Assembly: GCA_029582265.1 (NCBI GenBank)
Contig: CM055820.1
Span: 14,187,695 to 14,251,694 of the forward strand
DNA from: Zoroaster sp. YZ-2022
Lineage: Eukaryota > Echinodermata > Asteroidea > Forcipulatida > Zoroasteridae
Direction of reading: 5' to 3'
Length of the DNA: 64,000 bases
The notes beneath the pieces are model-generated. The model made no database searches. It saw only the letters and a program-made list of their open reading frames with translations, and had not been told where the DNA came from. The position numbers were made by a program, and so were the translations under genes. Below are positions 26,801 through 36,345 of this stretch, one piece after another (the stretch's first letter is position 1; every line of letters begins with the position of its first letter).

Positions 26801-28290
26801 GTCTTTATCCTCGAGGATAAAGACAGGCTCCTGGCATACCATTCAAGGAATTTCATTGGATACGTTGTGCTGAAGATCTGACATCACGCTTCGAGGCTCG
26901 CGCGCTAGCTATCAACCAAGGTCAAAGTTGAATCTCGGGGAAAACATGGCGGCTGCGGTCAGTATCTGGCGTAATTCACGAGCCTCAAAGCATGAAGTCA
27001 GATCTTCAGGCTAGTACAATGTACCACCGCAGCCTGAGGATCTGACGTCACGCTTCGAGGCTTGTGAATTACGCCAGATACCAGCCGTGCGCGTGCCGCA
27101 GAGATTCAACTTTGACCTTGCGCGCGAGGATGGGCGTCCACGCGCAATATCTTCAGCCATAGGCTATTTGGATCAGCGGAAGTATGCGCGCGCGTAGTAG
27201 AGTTACATTCGCCCGCAAGCCTCGAAGCATTAAGTGCGTGACGGAAGATCGTTGGCGCATAACTTATCCAATGAAATCCCTTGAATGGTACGTCTGGAGC
27301 CTGTCTCTATCCTTGATAGGATAAAGACATGGGTCCCAGTCTAGTACCACCGCAGTTATGGCGGCGCACAGAAAACTGGTCAACGGATTCGTCTATACCC
27401 AGTGAGCCAACAATAATATTATTATTCAAAAGGTTTTCTCTCGAATGCACGCCAATTCGAATCAAGACAATTCACCCAGTGAATTCGAAAATTATTTTGT
27501 ACATTTTGGATGCGATCGTGTCACAACCTCGTCTCATGATCTATGATCGTTTCCACAACAACCTCGTTCCCACCACTAGCCGTGGCGTCTATCACTAAAG
27601 GGAACGATGCAGACAGTGCACTTCTGGAATCCTGGATCCAACCTTGGAACCTCTAAGGATCTAGGTACAATCCCGGTAAACAATATGATGTTAACGATCC
27701 ACGGTTATGCATATGCCTTTTGCTCAACATGGCCGTAGATTGTCAAAAAGAGCTAGAATGATTTGTTTAATAAATAGCTATTCCCAATTTCCCTTCTGTT
27801 AGTTTGACCTGGCAATATCTCGAGAATGGTTCAGATCCGTCGCCGCACGCCGCATGATGGCGCTACACGGTTCGTGATTGTAGCGTTCGTGTAGCGCCAT
27901 TGGATCGTGTATCAAAAACATACAAACACAGTCTTGAACCAAGACTAGGTATGCAGAGGTCAACAAACCTCCTTCTCGTTTTTTTAAAATATAGATTCAA
28001 ATCTTACCTTTATAGTCTGGGTTATAGCGCTCAGCCGACGGATACCGCGGTTTATCGGCAAAGTCAAGCCCCTTCCTCACCAAGACCTCCCGTGCCGCTT
28101 CCCAACCGGTGACGAACACCACCCACCGACCCTCAATCTTAATGCTGAACACACTACCATATTCTCTGCATAACTCAACCCACTTGTTGAGAAATGCGTC
28201 GTTGTTACCGAAGTCAACCAGGCTACCGAGAAATGGAACTGTCTTTGGGCCCGGTGGAAAGTCATTTGTACCGGGTTGGTGATTCCCCAT
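14664..28290 (-). CDS. cytochrome P450, CYP2 clan, six coding exons found
   Basis: Haem-thiolate monooxygenase, expected on the ER membrane; the substrate cannot be predicted. Exons in transcript order: 28290-28008, 24733-24603, 23507-23040, 21764-21583, 16755-16637, 14842-14664. All junctions are GT/AG with matching phases, giving 453 aa. Landmarks: PPGP hinge (12-15), C-helix WKSQR (105-109), I-helix GAGTES (261-266), K-helix EIQR (318-321), a PERF-like NPGRF, the haem loop FSAGRRACMG with Cys399, and a C-terminal FVPR before TAA. The order and CYP2-type wording (LPYSQATLMEIQR, SVHRDPSIW) fit the CYP2 clan. The model begins only 11 residues before PPGP, so the usual 30-40-residue signal anchor is missing. 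An upstream stop in frame means the anchor would need an unseen 5' exon. No inactivating lesion was seen in the six exons. Confidence 0.92.
14907..16636 (-). other. P450 intron 5 content
   Basis: Holds a C-rich run at about 14909-14930, an unexpanded dispersed element at 14960-15350 and otherwise AT-rich DNA. Confidence 0.6.
14960..15350. mobile_element. dispersed element, unexpanded form (family E)
   Basis: GTTTACAAAAGAGCCCCAAA, then GTGCCGGGCACAAAATGTAC, then ACTGGTCTATGACAAGAAAC and CATCAAATCTGA. Read in reverse, this is the same sequence that flanks and composes the 32-bp array at 46.03-47.40 kb, here with only one copy of the 32-bp block. The ends are loosely complementary (GATGTGACC near the start, GGTCACGCAAAG near the end), suggesting a MITE. 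Confidence 0.8.
16637..16755 (-). CDS. P450 exon 5 (meander, before the haem loop)
   Basis: After TCTTCTCAG, one base completes Trp, then SVHRDPSIWSDPEAFNPGRF and a tail ending IPFSA. The donor is G|GTAAG. Phase 2 in and phase 1 out match the neighbours. Confidence 0.93.
18277..18488. mobile_element. MITE family C, copy 3
   Basis: Starts AAAGGGACAGTATCGTCAGG and follows the family body to CTGATCGTGACG. The last terminal bases are lost. Confidence 0.82.
18607..18713. repeat. 13-bp tandem array (TGTCTGTCCTGTT)n
   Basis: About eight near-identical copies of a 13-bp unit. 13 is not a multiple of three, so all frames cycle through the same residues and no protein is implied. Confidence 0.95.
18863..18938 (-). 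pseudogene. tRNA-Ala(TGC)-like pseudogene
   Basis: A 76-nt minus-strand segment reads GGGGATTAAGGCC at its 5' end, has an anticodon arm CTCGC-TTTGCAT-GTGAA with TGC in place, and carries a T-arm built on CCGGGATCGAATC. Length and anticodon loop match animal tRNA-Ala. However, the acceptor stem has two mismatches plus G-T pairs, the D-stem is broken and the T-loop has an extra base. It is probably a decayed tRNA copy or an orphan SINE head. Confidence 0.5.
20716..20835. mobile_element. MITE family A, truncated copy
   Basis: GCGGTGACACCATGTGGAAT, AGTTCTGAAAAGAACT, CTCGACGTTTCGATCAGTAT and GCTCTGATCG occur in the same order as at 50.04-50.16 kb. The left end is degenerate and the right half is absent. 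Confidence 0.8.
20935..21265 (-). mobile_element. SINE-like composite with widespread GGATGCCCTTCCTGACG block
   Basis: Contains GGTCGCCACAGCGGATCATG, CGGATGCCCTTCCTGACGCA and CCCATTTATCCGGGCTTGGG, a block I recall as a common interspersed repeat in fish and other animals. It is joined to the local SINE body and a reverse A-box (CTAAACCGCTCGACCTTGGC). The orientation follows the tRNA-like part. Confidence 0.65.
21583..21764 (-). CDS. P450 exon 4 (K-helix)
   Basis: After TGTTGATAG, encodes VIENRYITWEDRHSLPYSQA and the K-helix EIQR, ending IPKGTEIWVNI before the donor G|GTAAGC. It is in phase 0 with exon 3. Confidence 0.93.
21765..23039 (-). other. P450 intron 3
   Basis: No element recognised. 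Contains a C run near 22645 and a CT/GA-rich block at 22440-22570. Confidence 0.6.
23040..23507 (-). CDS. P450 exon 3 (D- to I-helix)
   Basis: 468 bp, phase 0 at both ends, residues 139-294. It carries the I-helix with GAGTES in place of the usual A-G-x-D/E-T-T, and ends HHEIKR. Vertebrate CYP2 genes split this region over several exons; here they are one. Confidence 0.94.
23800..24442. mobile_element. foldback element with ~250-bp arms
   Basis: The left arm, from ACACCCATCACAACTTCTAA to about 24050, recurs inverted from about 24190 to TTAGAAGTTGTAATGGGTGT, with roughly 90% identity by eye. The central spacer is about 140 bp. It sits in P450 intron 2 and would form a long hairpin in the pre-mRNA. 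Confidence 0.85.
24603..24733 (-). CDS. P450 exon 2 (C-helix)
   Basis: 131 bp, residues 95-138: GIFDAPCDDRWKSQRSF and LRSFGFGKGS, with the haem-propionate contact pattern W..xR. Acceptor CTGTAG, donor ACG|GTACGA. Confidence 0.92.
24734..28007 (-). other. P450 intron 1 content
   Basis: Holds a dispersed-repeat copy at about 25120-25215 (cousin of 12.05 kb), a small perfect hairpin near 25490-25518 (TTGCCCATAATTATATGGGC plus AA), C-rich runs near 26110, and the CpG-rich foldback at 26.8-27.3 kb. Confidence 0.65.
26790..27340. mobile_element. CpG-rich foldback element
   Basis: The outer arms are CTGGTCCCATGTCTTTATCC and, at the right end, GGATAAAGACATGGGTCCCAG. Inner arms repeat GATCTGACATCACGCTTCGA, GAATTACGCCAGATACCAGC and CAAGGTCAAAGTTGAATCTC in both orientations. 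The whole is an imperfect palindrome of about 550 bp with many CG dinucleotides, unlike its AT-rich surroundings. Confidence 0.82.
28008..28290 (-). CDS. P450 exon 1 of the model (proline hinge, A-B helices)
   Basis: Starts at ATG 28290 with MGNHQPGTNDFPPGPK and ends NPDYK before the donor G|GTAAGA. There is no hydrophobic anchor before the PPGP hinge. An in-frame TGA lies about 50 bp upstream of the ATG, so any anchor must come from another exon. Confidence 0.88.
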
Positions 28291-28827
28291 AGTCGAGTTG
28301 GAATTGAGACTTGTACGGTCACTTGGACCAGTTGGGGTTCATCTTTGAAATACCTTCTGCCACACCAGAAGCCTTCTGTTGAATTGTGTTTAGTTCATTG
28401 TAATAGTCAAAACAATTTTATGTTATCACCCTAGTTATCTAAAATACAAGCCTATAACTGAAATTATGAGACCTTGAACTTTCTTTATGCTTCCTATGCC
28501 TATTGTATAGCTTTATTGTCATCGCGCATGCAAACATACCTGCCGCATTGAGTTATACGGACGCTCGTTGGCGTACGTGCTTTCAACTCTGATAAAACCA
28601 TCGGGTGTTTGCGTTTGTAGATTGTGTTTGGCAAAACGTGAACCTTAAATCATTAAAGATCGTAACGTATTCACCACACTTTTTAAACATGGATTGACGG
28701 AGGCAGAACTCACAAGTAGACTCCAATTAATTGCAGTGGAGGCTATAACCATGCAGTAGTGTACTGTCTCTGACGACCGCTTCGAACAAGTCATTAGGGA
28801 CCATAAGAAGACCGTGCATGTAACTGA
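28291..28827. other. 5' flank of the P450 model
   Basis: Unique DNA. It may hide a short anchor-coding exon or the promoter; none is recognisable. Confidence 0.4.
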
Positions 28828-28832
28828 ACGTA

Positions 28833-29215
28833 CATGGGCGGATCCAGAACATTTTTAGGGGGGGGGGTATGGTATGGTATGGTATATCCCATAGCCTTTG
28901 AAGGCCGTTGGGGCGACTATCTTGATGGCTCATAGTCGTTTCTGTGGGTGATACTATTACACTTGGTGGCACCCATCTCCTCTCATCTCCAAGTGTAGGG
29001 GGGGGGGGGGGGGCTGAATATCAAAAACAATTTTTTTTTCAGTACTACAAAAATTACAATGAAATAATTAAAGGGAGAGAAAAACAAAGCACAGTGAGGG
29101 AATGGGAGTGCGTTCTCCCCTCCCCCTCTCTCTCTCTCTCTTTTTTTTATTTTTTTAAAAACGATTTTAGGGGGGCTACAGCCCCCTTAGCCCCCCCCCC
29201 CTGGATCCGCCAATG
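28833..29215. mobile_element. MITE with TSD ACGTA
   Basis: The termini CATGGGCGGATCCAG and CTGGATCCGCCAATG are inverted repeats, and both sides are flanked by ACGTA (28828-28832, 29216-29220). The interior is rich in G and C runs with a CT microsatellite. It resembles hAT-type MITEs with GGCGGATCCAGGGGGG ends, although the duplication seen is 5 bp. Confidence 0.75.
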
Positions 29216-29220
29216 ACGTA

Positions 29221-30000
29221 TGCGTGTGGACCAGTCATAGTTGTGTTGACGTCATAGTTTTATGTGGTAAAAGTCACAGACTCGCGTATCCCGCACATGC
29301 GCCATACGTCAAAAGTTTATTTTTTCGATAAACCTTTACGCAAATATTGGTCAAATGAATCTTTAAATTGTGAAACCTCATGTGGGACTAATAATATTGA
29401 ATACAAATGTAAATTTTTGTGAAATTATAGCGACTACACTGAAAAAAAGTGCCTTTCTCGTGATGAAACAAGCCATTGGGGATTCCATCAGTTGTTCATG
29501 TTGCATGTTTTTCGTGAAAAAATACATTCGGGGATGGGTGGCTGTTTGATTGCCCTATATTTACGGTACACCCGGAACGGTAAGGTCTCACGGTTCTGGG
29601 AGTATATTCACGGATACTCACGGAGAACTCAAGCTCAAAGCTTAGACAAAGATAGCTCTGATCATGCTGATCTTACTCTTATTAGCACCGTGCATGAGCC
29701 GTTGAGGGCACATGTTATTAGACCACCGTGGGGCGAAAGGGCAGCGATAATGCGTCGCGTTTTGCGTATTTTGCAGTTGATGTGCGTACGCGCAGTATAG
29801 CTCCAGCGATCATTGGCTGGTAGAAGTACACGCGCGTGTAGTACCATAACATACGCGCATGAAATGTACGCACAACGATCACATGACGCCAAAGTGGCTA
29901 TCATCAAGACACTGGGTGCAAATTCAGAGGGCTACGATGTGCACTGAGCAAATAGTAACTCAATGACAATATCATGACACTGTTGTAGTGTAGGCCCTAT
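29221..30000. other. intergenic DNA
   Basis: No gene recognised. Becomes CpG-rich from about 29700 (GCGTCGCGTTTTGCG, GTACGCGCAG). Confidence 0.45.
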
Positions 30001-30372
30001 TACTATACCTCATACATATTCATGATCGAGAGCCGAATTCTCACTGGTCCATTCACCGTCACGTGCCAGATGCTATTTTTGCTGTTTACCTCGCGTCCGC
30101 CAGTATTCACGCACAGGGTAAATACGCATGCGCAGTAGTGCGTAGTAGACTGTCGCATCGGGGAACAGTCCCGGCGGGGAAATAGTCCCAACGATCTGTT
30201 CCCTGCATCCGGGAACATGCCAGCGGGGACCAGTAGTACGCACGCGCGAACATCGCCTTAGCTAGCTACGTACACATGAAAAGATGGCGGCACACGTAAA
30301 TGTCGCGTTTGAATTTACCAAGCTCAGTGATGCCGAACTAGAGAATATTGTGAATATGTATGAGGTATAGTA
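30001..30372. mobile_element. 372-bp element with 22-bp TIRs, copy 1
   Basis: TACTATACCTCATACATATT plus CA at the left is matched exactly by its complement ending GAGGTATAGTA at 30372. Inside are a CpG-rich segment with an NRF1-like CGCATGCGCAG and a small frame MAAHVNV...LSDAELENIVNMYE that stops at the right TIR, which contains a GTATAG donor-like sequence. See the second copy at 30547. Confidence 0.82.
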
Positions 30373-30546
30373 AAACAGATATAACATGGTTTATTTCGGG
30401 TGGACAGTCGATATTAGCTCCCCTCGGTATTGGAAGTTGAGAAACTAGTTACCTCGGCTTCGCCTCGGGGACGAGTTTCTCAACTTCCAATAACACGGGG
30501 AGCTAATATCGACTGTCCACCCTCAAACCATGTTATATCTGTATAT
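30373..30546. mobile_element. 170-bp palindromic element, copy 1
   Basis: ATATAACATGGTTTATTTCG, GGTGGACAGTCGATATTAGC and GTATTGGAAGTTGAGAAACT are answered by their complements across a loop of CGGCTTCGCCTCGG. It is nearly perfect and would form a hairpin of about 75 bp. Confidence 0.88.
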
Positions 30547-30912
30547 TACTATACCTCATACATATTCATGATCGAGAGCCGAATTCTCACTGGTCCATTC
30601 ACCGTCACGTGCCAGATGCTATTTTGGCTATTTACCAAGCGCCCGCGAGTATTCACGCACAGGGTAAATACGCATGCGCAGTAGTGCGTAGTAGACTGTC
30701 GCATCGGGGAACAGTCCCGGCGGGGAAATAGTCCCAACGATCTGTTCCCCGCGCGCCGCGAACAGTCGCACGGGCGTAGTACGCACGCGCGAACATCGCC
30801 CTAGCTACATATTTATATACATGAAAAGATGGCGGCACACGTAAATGTAAATTCGCGTTTTCCCGAGCTCAATGATGCCGAACTAGAGAATATTGTGAAT
30901 ATGTATGAGGTA
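30547..30912. mobile_element. 372-bp-type element, copy 2
   Basis: Same left TIR and body as 30001-30372. The right TIR is altered (GAGGTATCG) and is followed by a family-A-like insertion. The small frame here reads MAAHVNVNSRFPELNDAELE plus NIVNMYE. Confidence 0.82.
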
Positions 30913-31085
30913 TCGTTTCGGTTTGCGGTAACACCATGTGTTTATCTCAACTAACGTGAAGCTGAGATACAGGTTCTGAAAAGAACCGTATCGCACAACT
31001 CGTATCTCAACCTTCGTTAAGTGAGAAAGGTTCAAGGGAGAACCAATTTCGGGCAACTCGTTTTTCTCTACTGTCGCTAAGTGAG
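30913..31085. mobile_element. MITE family A relative
   Basis: TTTGCGGTAACACCATGTGT, GGTTCTGAAAAGAACCG and CGCACAACTCG follow the same order as family A. A second CGGGCAACTCG block with CTAAGTGAGAAA repeats the pattern. Confidence 0.65.
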
Positions 31086-31125
31086 AAATATGAGGTATAG
31101 TAATGAGGTATAGGTATGAGGTATA

Positions 31126-31308
31126 GTAAAACAAATATAACATGGTTTATTTCGGGTGGACAGTCGATATTAGCTCCCCTCGGTATTGGAAGTTGAGAAA
31201 CTAGTTCCCTCGGCTTCGCCTCGGGAACTAGTTTCTCAACTTCCAATACCTCGGGGAGCTATAGTAATAATGACTGTCCACCCTCAAACCATGTTATATT
31301 TGTATACT
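31126..31308. mobile_element. 170-bp palindromic element, copy 2
   Basis: Same arms as 30373-30546 (AACATGGTTTATTTCGGGTG; loop CGGCTTCGCCTCGGG), with a small rearrangement in the right arm (CTATAGTAATAATGACTGTC). Confidence 0.86.
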
Positions 31309-31332
31309 GTTTTATACGGTGGCCCACAACTG

Positions 31333-31618
31333 TCACGGCAAAAGCAAAAGCGTCACGGCAAAAGCAAATTCCCCACGGCAAAAGCAAAAGCGTCACGGCA
31401 AAAGCAAATTCCCCACGGCAAAAGCAAAAGCGTCACGGCAAAAGCAAAAGCGTCACGGCAAAAGCAAATTCCCCACGGCAAAAGCAAAAGCGTCACGGCA
31501 AAAGCAAATTACCCACGGCAAAAGCAAAAGCGTCACGGCAAAAGCAAATTACCCACGGCAAAAGCAAATTCTCTACGGCAAAAGCAAATTCTCCACGGCA
31601 AAAGCAAAAGCAAATGAC
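31333..31618. repeat. left subterminal array (20-bp units)
   Basis: About 14 copies alternating between CACGGCAAAAGCAAATTCCC and CACGGCAAAAGCAAAAGCGT. It is part of the left TIR of the 5-kb unit. Confidence 0.96.
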
Positions 31619-31790
31619 TGGTAGCCAGTCATCATGGTTCACAAGGCCGACAGAACACGTACATAATTACATGTAGTACATATTTACATGTACATAATTA
31701 TGTACATGTACAGTATGTATCGTCCGCCGTATATACCATGACCACCGCGGGCATTCAAGCTTGACATTTTGAACCTCTTACTTCGGTGGG

Positions 31791-34530
31791 ATGGTTTTTT
31801 GCAGCAACTGCGGGCACAACTTGAGCAATGCCGCCATTTTTTGCTCAAGCTGTGGAAAAGGTGGGTAATTTAAACAGGTGTTAATTATGTAAACATCTTT
31901 TCAAGGTACATGTGGCTACATCATCACGATTTACTTTACACTAGCCTACTAAAAAAAAACTAACGTTAGGCTAGGCCTACAATTCGTTAGTGACTAGTCC
32001 AAGTACTACGGGCTCAGAACCGGGCATGAGCATGGTCGTACTGTATAAAAAGTGTCTATTAAGTTAATCTGAGCAACTGGGACTCAAAAACTGGCATGAG
32101 CCAGTGAAGTCCAAGTCAATACTGTACCAAAAATTGTCTTGACTCTACTAGTATAGTAAAGTAGTAATAAGTACATCAGTCACAAATGCCTTCAATTTCA
32201 AGTCACAGAAAATGACCATTTGGCACTGGTTTCTGTGTCCTGTGAGCAAGTAGGCCTTTAAGGATCATAGAAGGTGATAGGCCTAATAATACTATTCTTA
32301 CCCGCTCAAAAAGTGAAAATCTAGGCCCAAAACATGCAAAATGGCGGTGGAGCAGTTAAATGTAGAAATTGCATTTTTCACTATTGCTCCACCATTTGGA
32401 ACCTACTTTTTCACTTTTTGCACATGTCGGAACACAAGGATATTATAATTATTACCTTCTATGATCCATACTTGTTACTAGGAACAATCTTCAATGTTGC
32501 AACTGGTCATTTTCTGGGACTTTTGGAGCGAGACATTTGCTATGTACTAATAGATAATGTTTTGTACAGTATTGGCTTGGACTCTACACTGGCTCAAGCT
32601 GGTTTTTGAAACTGGTTCCTAATACTATTAGCAAGTAAAGATTATACTAACCCTGTGTCCATACCCTTGCAAAAAGTGAGAAATTAGGCAAAAAATAGTA
32701 GAGCAACAGTTCAGAAATGGCACACATTGATGATTGACTGCCATTTTTCTATCATTTCTTAGCCATGTATGGCCTAATTTCTCAATTTTGGACACAAGTA
32801 TGGACACAAGGATAGTATTAAAGTAAGGATTATAGAGGATTAGAAATAGTTCAAATTGATTGTTTTGTACATCAACTATTGTTATGGTGCCTATCTTTAA
32901 GGGTGACACTAAAGTCATACTTCATGCCATATATTTGGGGTATATGATTTGTAAAATACCTGACAAACCAAGTATTCTGAGGAATTCAGATTGTCTAGTA
33001 ATACACATGCAATGACAGACTGTTCTTGGCTTACATTACAAGTGCGTTGGTATTTTTCATTCAAGCAGAACACACTAGATCTACAGATTAATAGTATAAT
33101 ATTATATGAAACCCAAAACTTTAAGAATGAAAATGCAAAGTCTACAGTTTTATTAAAAGCACAGCAAGAAAAGAACAAGATTCTCTGAAATACACTAACT
33201 TTAAATCCTTAATTCTTTCAGAGCCTTAACTCAGCCACAACTTCACAAGCATGTATACTCATGGTCTAAACCAGAATATAACTCTGAGGCATGTGTCCCT
33301 AACCCTAGGGCACATGGGTGTCACCTTACATCACTTACCATGAATAATGTATGAGGACAGTGCAAAAAGTGCCTGGTCACACATGCAAGCTCAGGAATTA
33401 AAACATTGATAAACTATGGTTCACTTAGATTTCTTACAACAGACGATTTGCAACTTGCAAGAAATGGTAATCCCATATGAAAACTTTACTTTTACTGGTG
33501 AGGTTTGTTAGGCAGTTTACATACCTTACGCCAAATATTTTGGTATGCAATGACCCTTGGCTTTAGTCAAATTTCACAAAATATATTTGCATTAATTATT
33601 ACGCGAGTGGTATTTTACTTAAATAGTACAGCAATTCTTTACTGACAGTGTACATTTCACTGTACTTTTGCACTAGCTAACTTGACATTTACTTTTCCAT
33701 TAATTTTCAGGAGAAGTTAGTTACATGCTACTCTTACAAATTATTGTCTGTTTCTTCTGTTTATTTAGAACGGACTTCAGTGGCTGAAAATTTTCAAGAC
33801 AGACCTATGCCAGGTAAGAAACAAATGGGAGAGGTAACCTGAACTTGCCAATTTTGGGAGCTCAGAGTGAGCATGAAGGAAGGTGTTCCAACCTGTGAAA
33901 GTTTTAGTTAACTCATTTTATTGCAATATATGAGAAAATGGTAAAGTATGTTTACATCTGTAATTGTTTTATTAACTTTGTCTATGAAATTTATACTTAG
34001 TTGAGGCGTGAATTAATTTTGTAGATTTGATAATTTGTTTTTACTAATTTCTCAAAAACAATATAAATACATCAGGTAGAAATATTTCAAGTCAGGTTTC
34101 CTATCATCAACTTAACACCCATTCAGTACGGACCAATAGTGTATTCAAGGGGCTGTAAAAAATTGTTCCATCTCTCACCTCACACTTAGCCTTACCAGTA
34201 TGGCAGAAAATAAAATATTTAGCCATAGATTTTGATAACTTGGTGTGTATAATAACAGACAAATATTTCATGTGTTTATTACTCATGTAGGAATTTATCC
34301 AAGAGATGGATGACCACAAAGTGAGCCATCATAAGCTACTTGAGCAAGCAGTTCAGACAGTGTTTCCATCACATCCAACCTATAAGCAGGAAAAACAACG
34401 AAAGAGAGCCCTGCCTCAAAAAAGACCCTTCCGTGCTGATTTCATGTCTCAACCACCACAAAAGAAAATTCCATCTGACCTTGTCTTGAATGAACATGAG
34501 TACAGTGCATTTCCTGATATTGTTGAATAG
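31791..34530 (+). CDS. small zinc-ribbon gene, tentative (31791-31860, 33769-33813, 34292-34530)
   Basis: The first exon starts at an ATG and encodes MVFCSNCGHNLSNAAIFCSS plus CGK, a clean CxxC...CxxC zinc ribbon, then a GTGGGT donor. A second candidate exon (TTATTTAG...CAG|GTAAGA, 45 bp) and a terminal exon after CATGTAG follow. The terminal exon's long frame encodes EFIQEMDDHKVSHHKLLEQA and a Lys/Arg/Gln-rich tail ending FPDIVE. The phases do not join all three in that frame: direct splicing of the three ends in an early stop after IYPRDG. Either an exon is missing between the first and second, or the terminal frame belongs to another isoform. Function unknown; it lies wholly inside the 5-kb TIR unit. 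Confidence 0.45.
31861..33768 (+). other. interior of the 5-kb unit, no exon recognised
   Basis: AT-rich. Contains two loosely similar blocks around AAAAAGTGAAAATCTAGGCC (32.3 kb) and AAAAAGTGAGAAATTAGGCA (32.67 kb). Confidence 0.45.
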
Positions 34531-36050
34531 CAACTAGCAAAACCAAGTGGTTTATGAATAAAATTATTACATAATAAAATTTGTTATAATCTAAAATCAT
34601 CAACTGTTCTACTTATTTCCCAAATGTACATGTAGACCGCATTCCTTTTATGTTTCGGCAATTCTTAGCTGACCCCCTCATGATGTAGCCCATTATACCC
34701 CCTTTCAAATGATGCCATTTTCATATTAATGGTACTGTCCTTGGAAAATATGTGGCGCCGCTGTGATTTAGAACTTCTTTAGTTCTTCACTATCTTTTAT
34801 CATTTAATTAGTCATTTATAAATACATTTAATTGTATATATATATATATATATATTTATTTCTCCCAGAAACAATGTAAAAGTGGGATTCTTTCTGTTGA
34901 CTGAGCGGCTACATAGATTTATCTATCTAATCTGTCTATTGGGGGACAGAGGCAAATTGTGCTGTGAATATTTGTTGAGTTGGTTTACACTAAATACATT
35001 AATTTCTTAATTAAATTATGTATTATATATATTTTTTATATTTAATTATTTATTGGCGTATTGATTAATTAATTTATAGAAAAACTATTTCAACAAGTTT
35101 TTTTTTACAGGCCTGTGATTTTTCAGTAGGCCTAAGTTACAAATCTCCCTTTTCCTCAAGGAAAGAAACAAATATCCGGTATTTTTCCAAACCTCTAGTT
35201 TCTTTGTTGGGATGTGGACAGTGTGTAGGCCTAATCCTACAATATTAAATATTAAGGGGCTTTGTCCTCTGCCCTCTAACCCTCAGTCCCACTACCCATT
35301 TTTCAGGGTTCTTTATTTTTGCCAATGTATATTTTTAATTTTTTTTTATTTATTGATTTATGAATTAATTTTATAACATGTTTATTCATTTTGCTTTAAA
35401 AAAAAATCACAGGTAGGGAAGGGCAGGCCTGCTACAATGATTGTTTTATCAAAATTTGTTGAATATAAATAAGAATATTTATTTTGATGAAGATGTCAAA
35501 TGATCTCTGTGTCTCAATGTTTGGTGTACTTTGTAACTTACAATCAGGAAATAGGTTTTACTGTGACTGTTGGGATAGTGAGCGACAGTAGCGCGGGCAA
35601 AGTGTTTTAACCGAGTGTACATGTATTACATACCGGGGATACTTGGGCGAAGAGAAATTATAATTTTAAAATGCATTTTCTACCATTTTATTCGGTAAAT
35701 TAATCAATGTTACCGACTATCTTTCATTCAGGTCAAAACAAACGAAATAATTCATAAAAATCAACTTTAAACGGCCCCCCGTTTTTCAGAGACAATAGCA
35801 TAACGCGCTATTTTGTGGGCACATCCGGGCATTTCACATTCATTTTGCCCACTTTGAAAATGGCGGCCGTGTCTCCACAGTGGCATCACGGCTCCGATCC
35901 GTAACGTACACGTACACGACAGCGACTGGAGGCTCTAGTTCTTATATTAGATAACTATGATCAACCGCACCAGTACCACCGGGCGTGCTGACCATTTTAC
36001 ACATTAACTATCCCATAGTTCACCGCGACCAAATTTGACCTTTAACCCGT
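34531..36050. other. right interior of the 5-kb unit
   Basis: An AATAAA lies about 25 bp after the zinc-ribbon gene's terminal stop. The rest is AT-rich, with a (TA)n run near 34838 and GC-rich DNA near 35860-35900 (AATGGCGGCCGTGTC). No coding exon recognised. Confidence 0.45.
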
Positions 36051-36055
36051 ATAAA

Positions 36056-36345
36056 TGGGAATTTGCTTTTGCTATTGCCGTGTCGAATTTGCTTTTGCCG
36101 TGGGGAATTTGCTTTTGCCGTGACGAATTTGCTTTTGCCGTGGGGAATTTGCTTTTGCCGTGACGAATTTGCTTTTGCCGTGGGGAATTTGCTTTTGCCG
36201 TGACGCTTTTGCTTTTGCCGTGAGGAATTTGCTTTTGCCGTGGGGAATTTGCTTTTGCCGTGACGCTTTTGCTTTTGCCGTGAGGAATTTGCTTTTGCCG
36301 TGACGCTTTTGCTTTTGCCGTGAGGAATTTGCTTTTGCCGTGACA
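36056..36345. repeat. right subterminal array (20-bp units)
   Basis: Reverse-oriented copies of the left array: TTTGCTTTTGCCGTG units with alternating GGGGAA, ACGAA and ACGCT joints. It is part of the right TIR. Confidence 0.96.

Noticed and set aside
28077..28322. 81-codon alternative frame over P450 exon 1
   Set aside because: Shadow of the true frame, which carries the PPGP hinge and joins in phase to exon 2.
31186..31624. 143-codon frame rich in RQKQ/HGKSK
   Set aside because: Starts in a hairpin element and runs through the 20-bp TIR array; repeat artefact.
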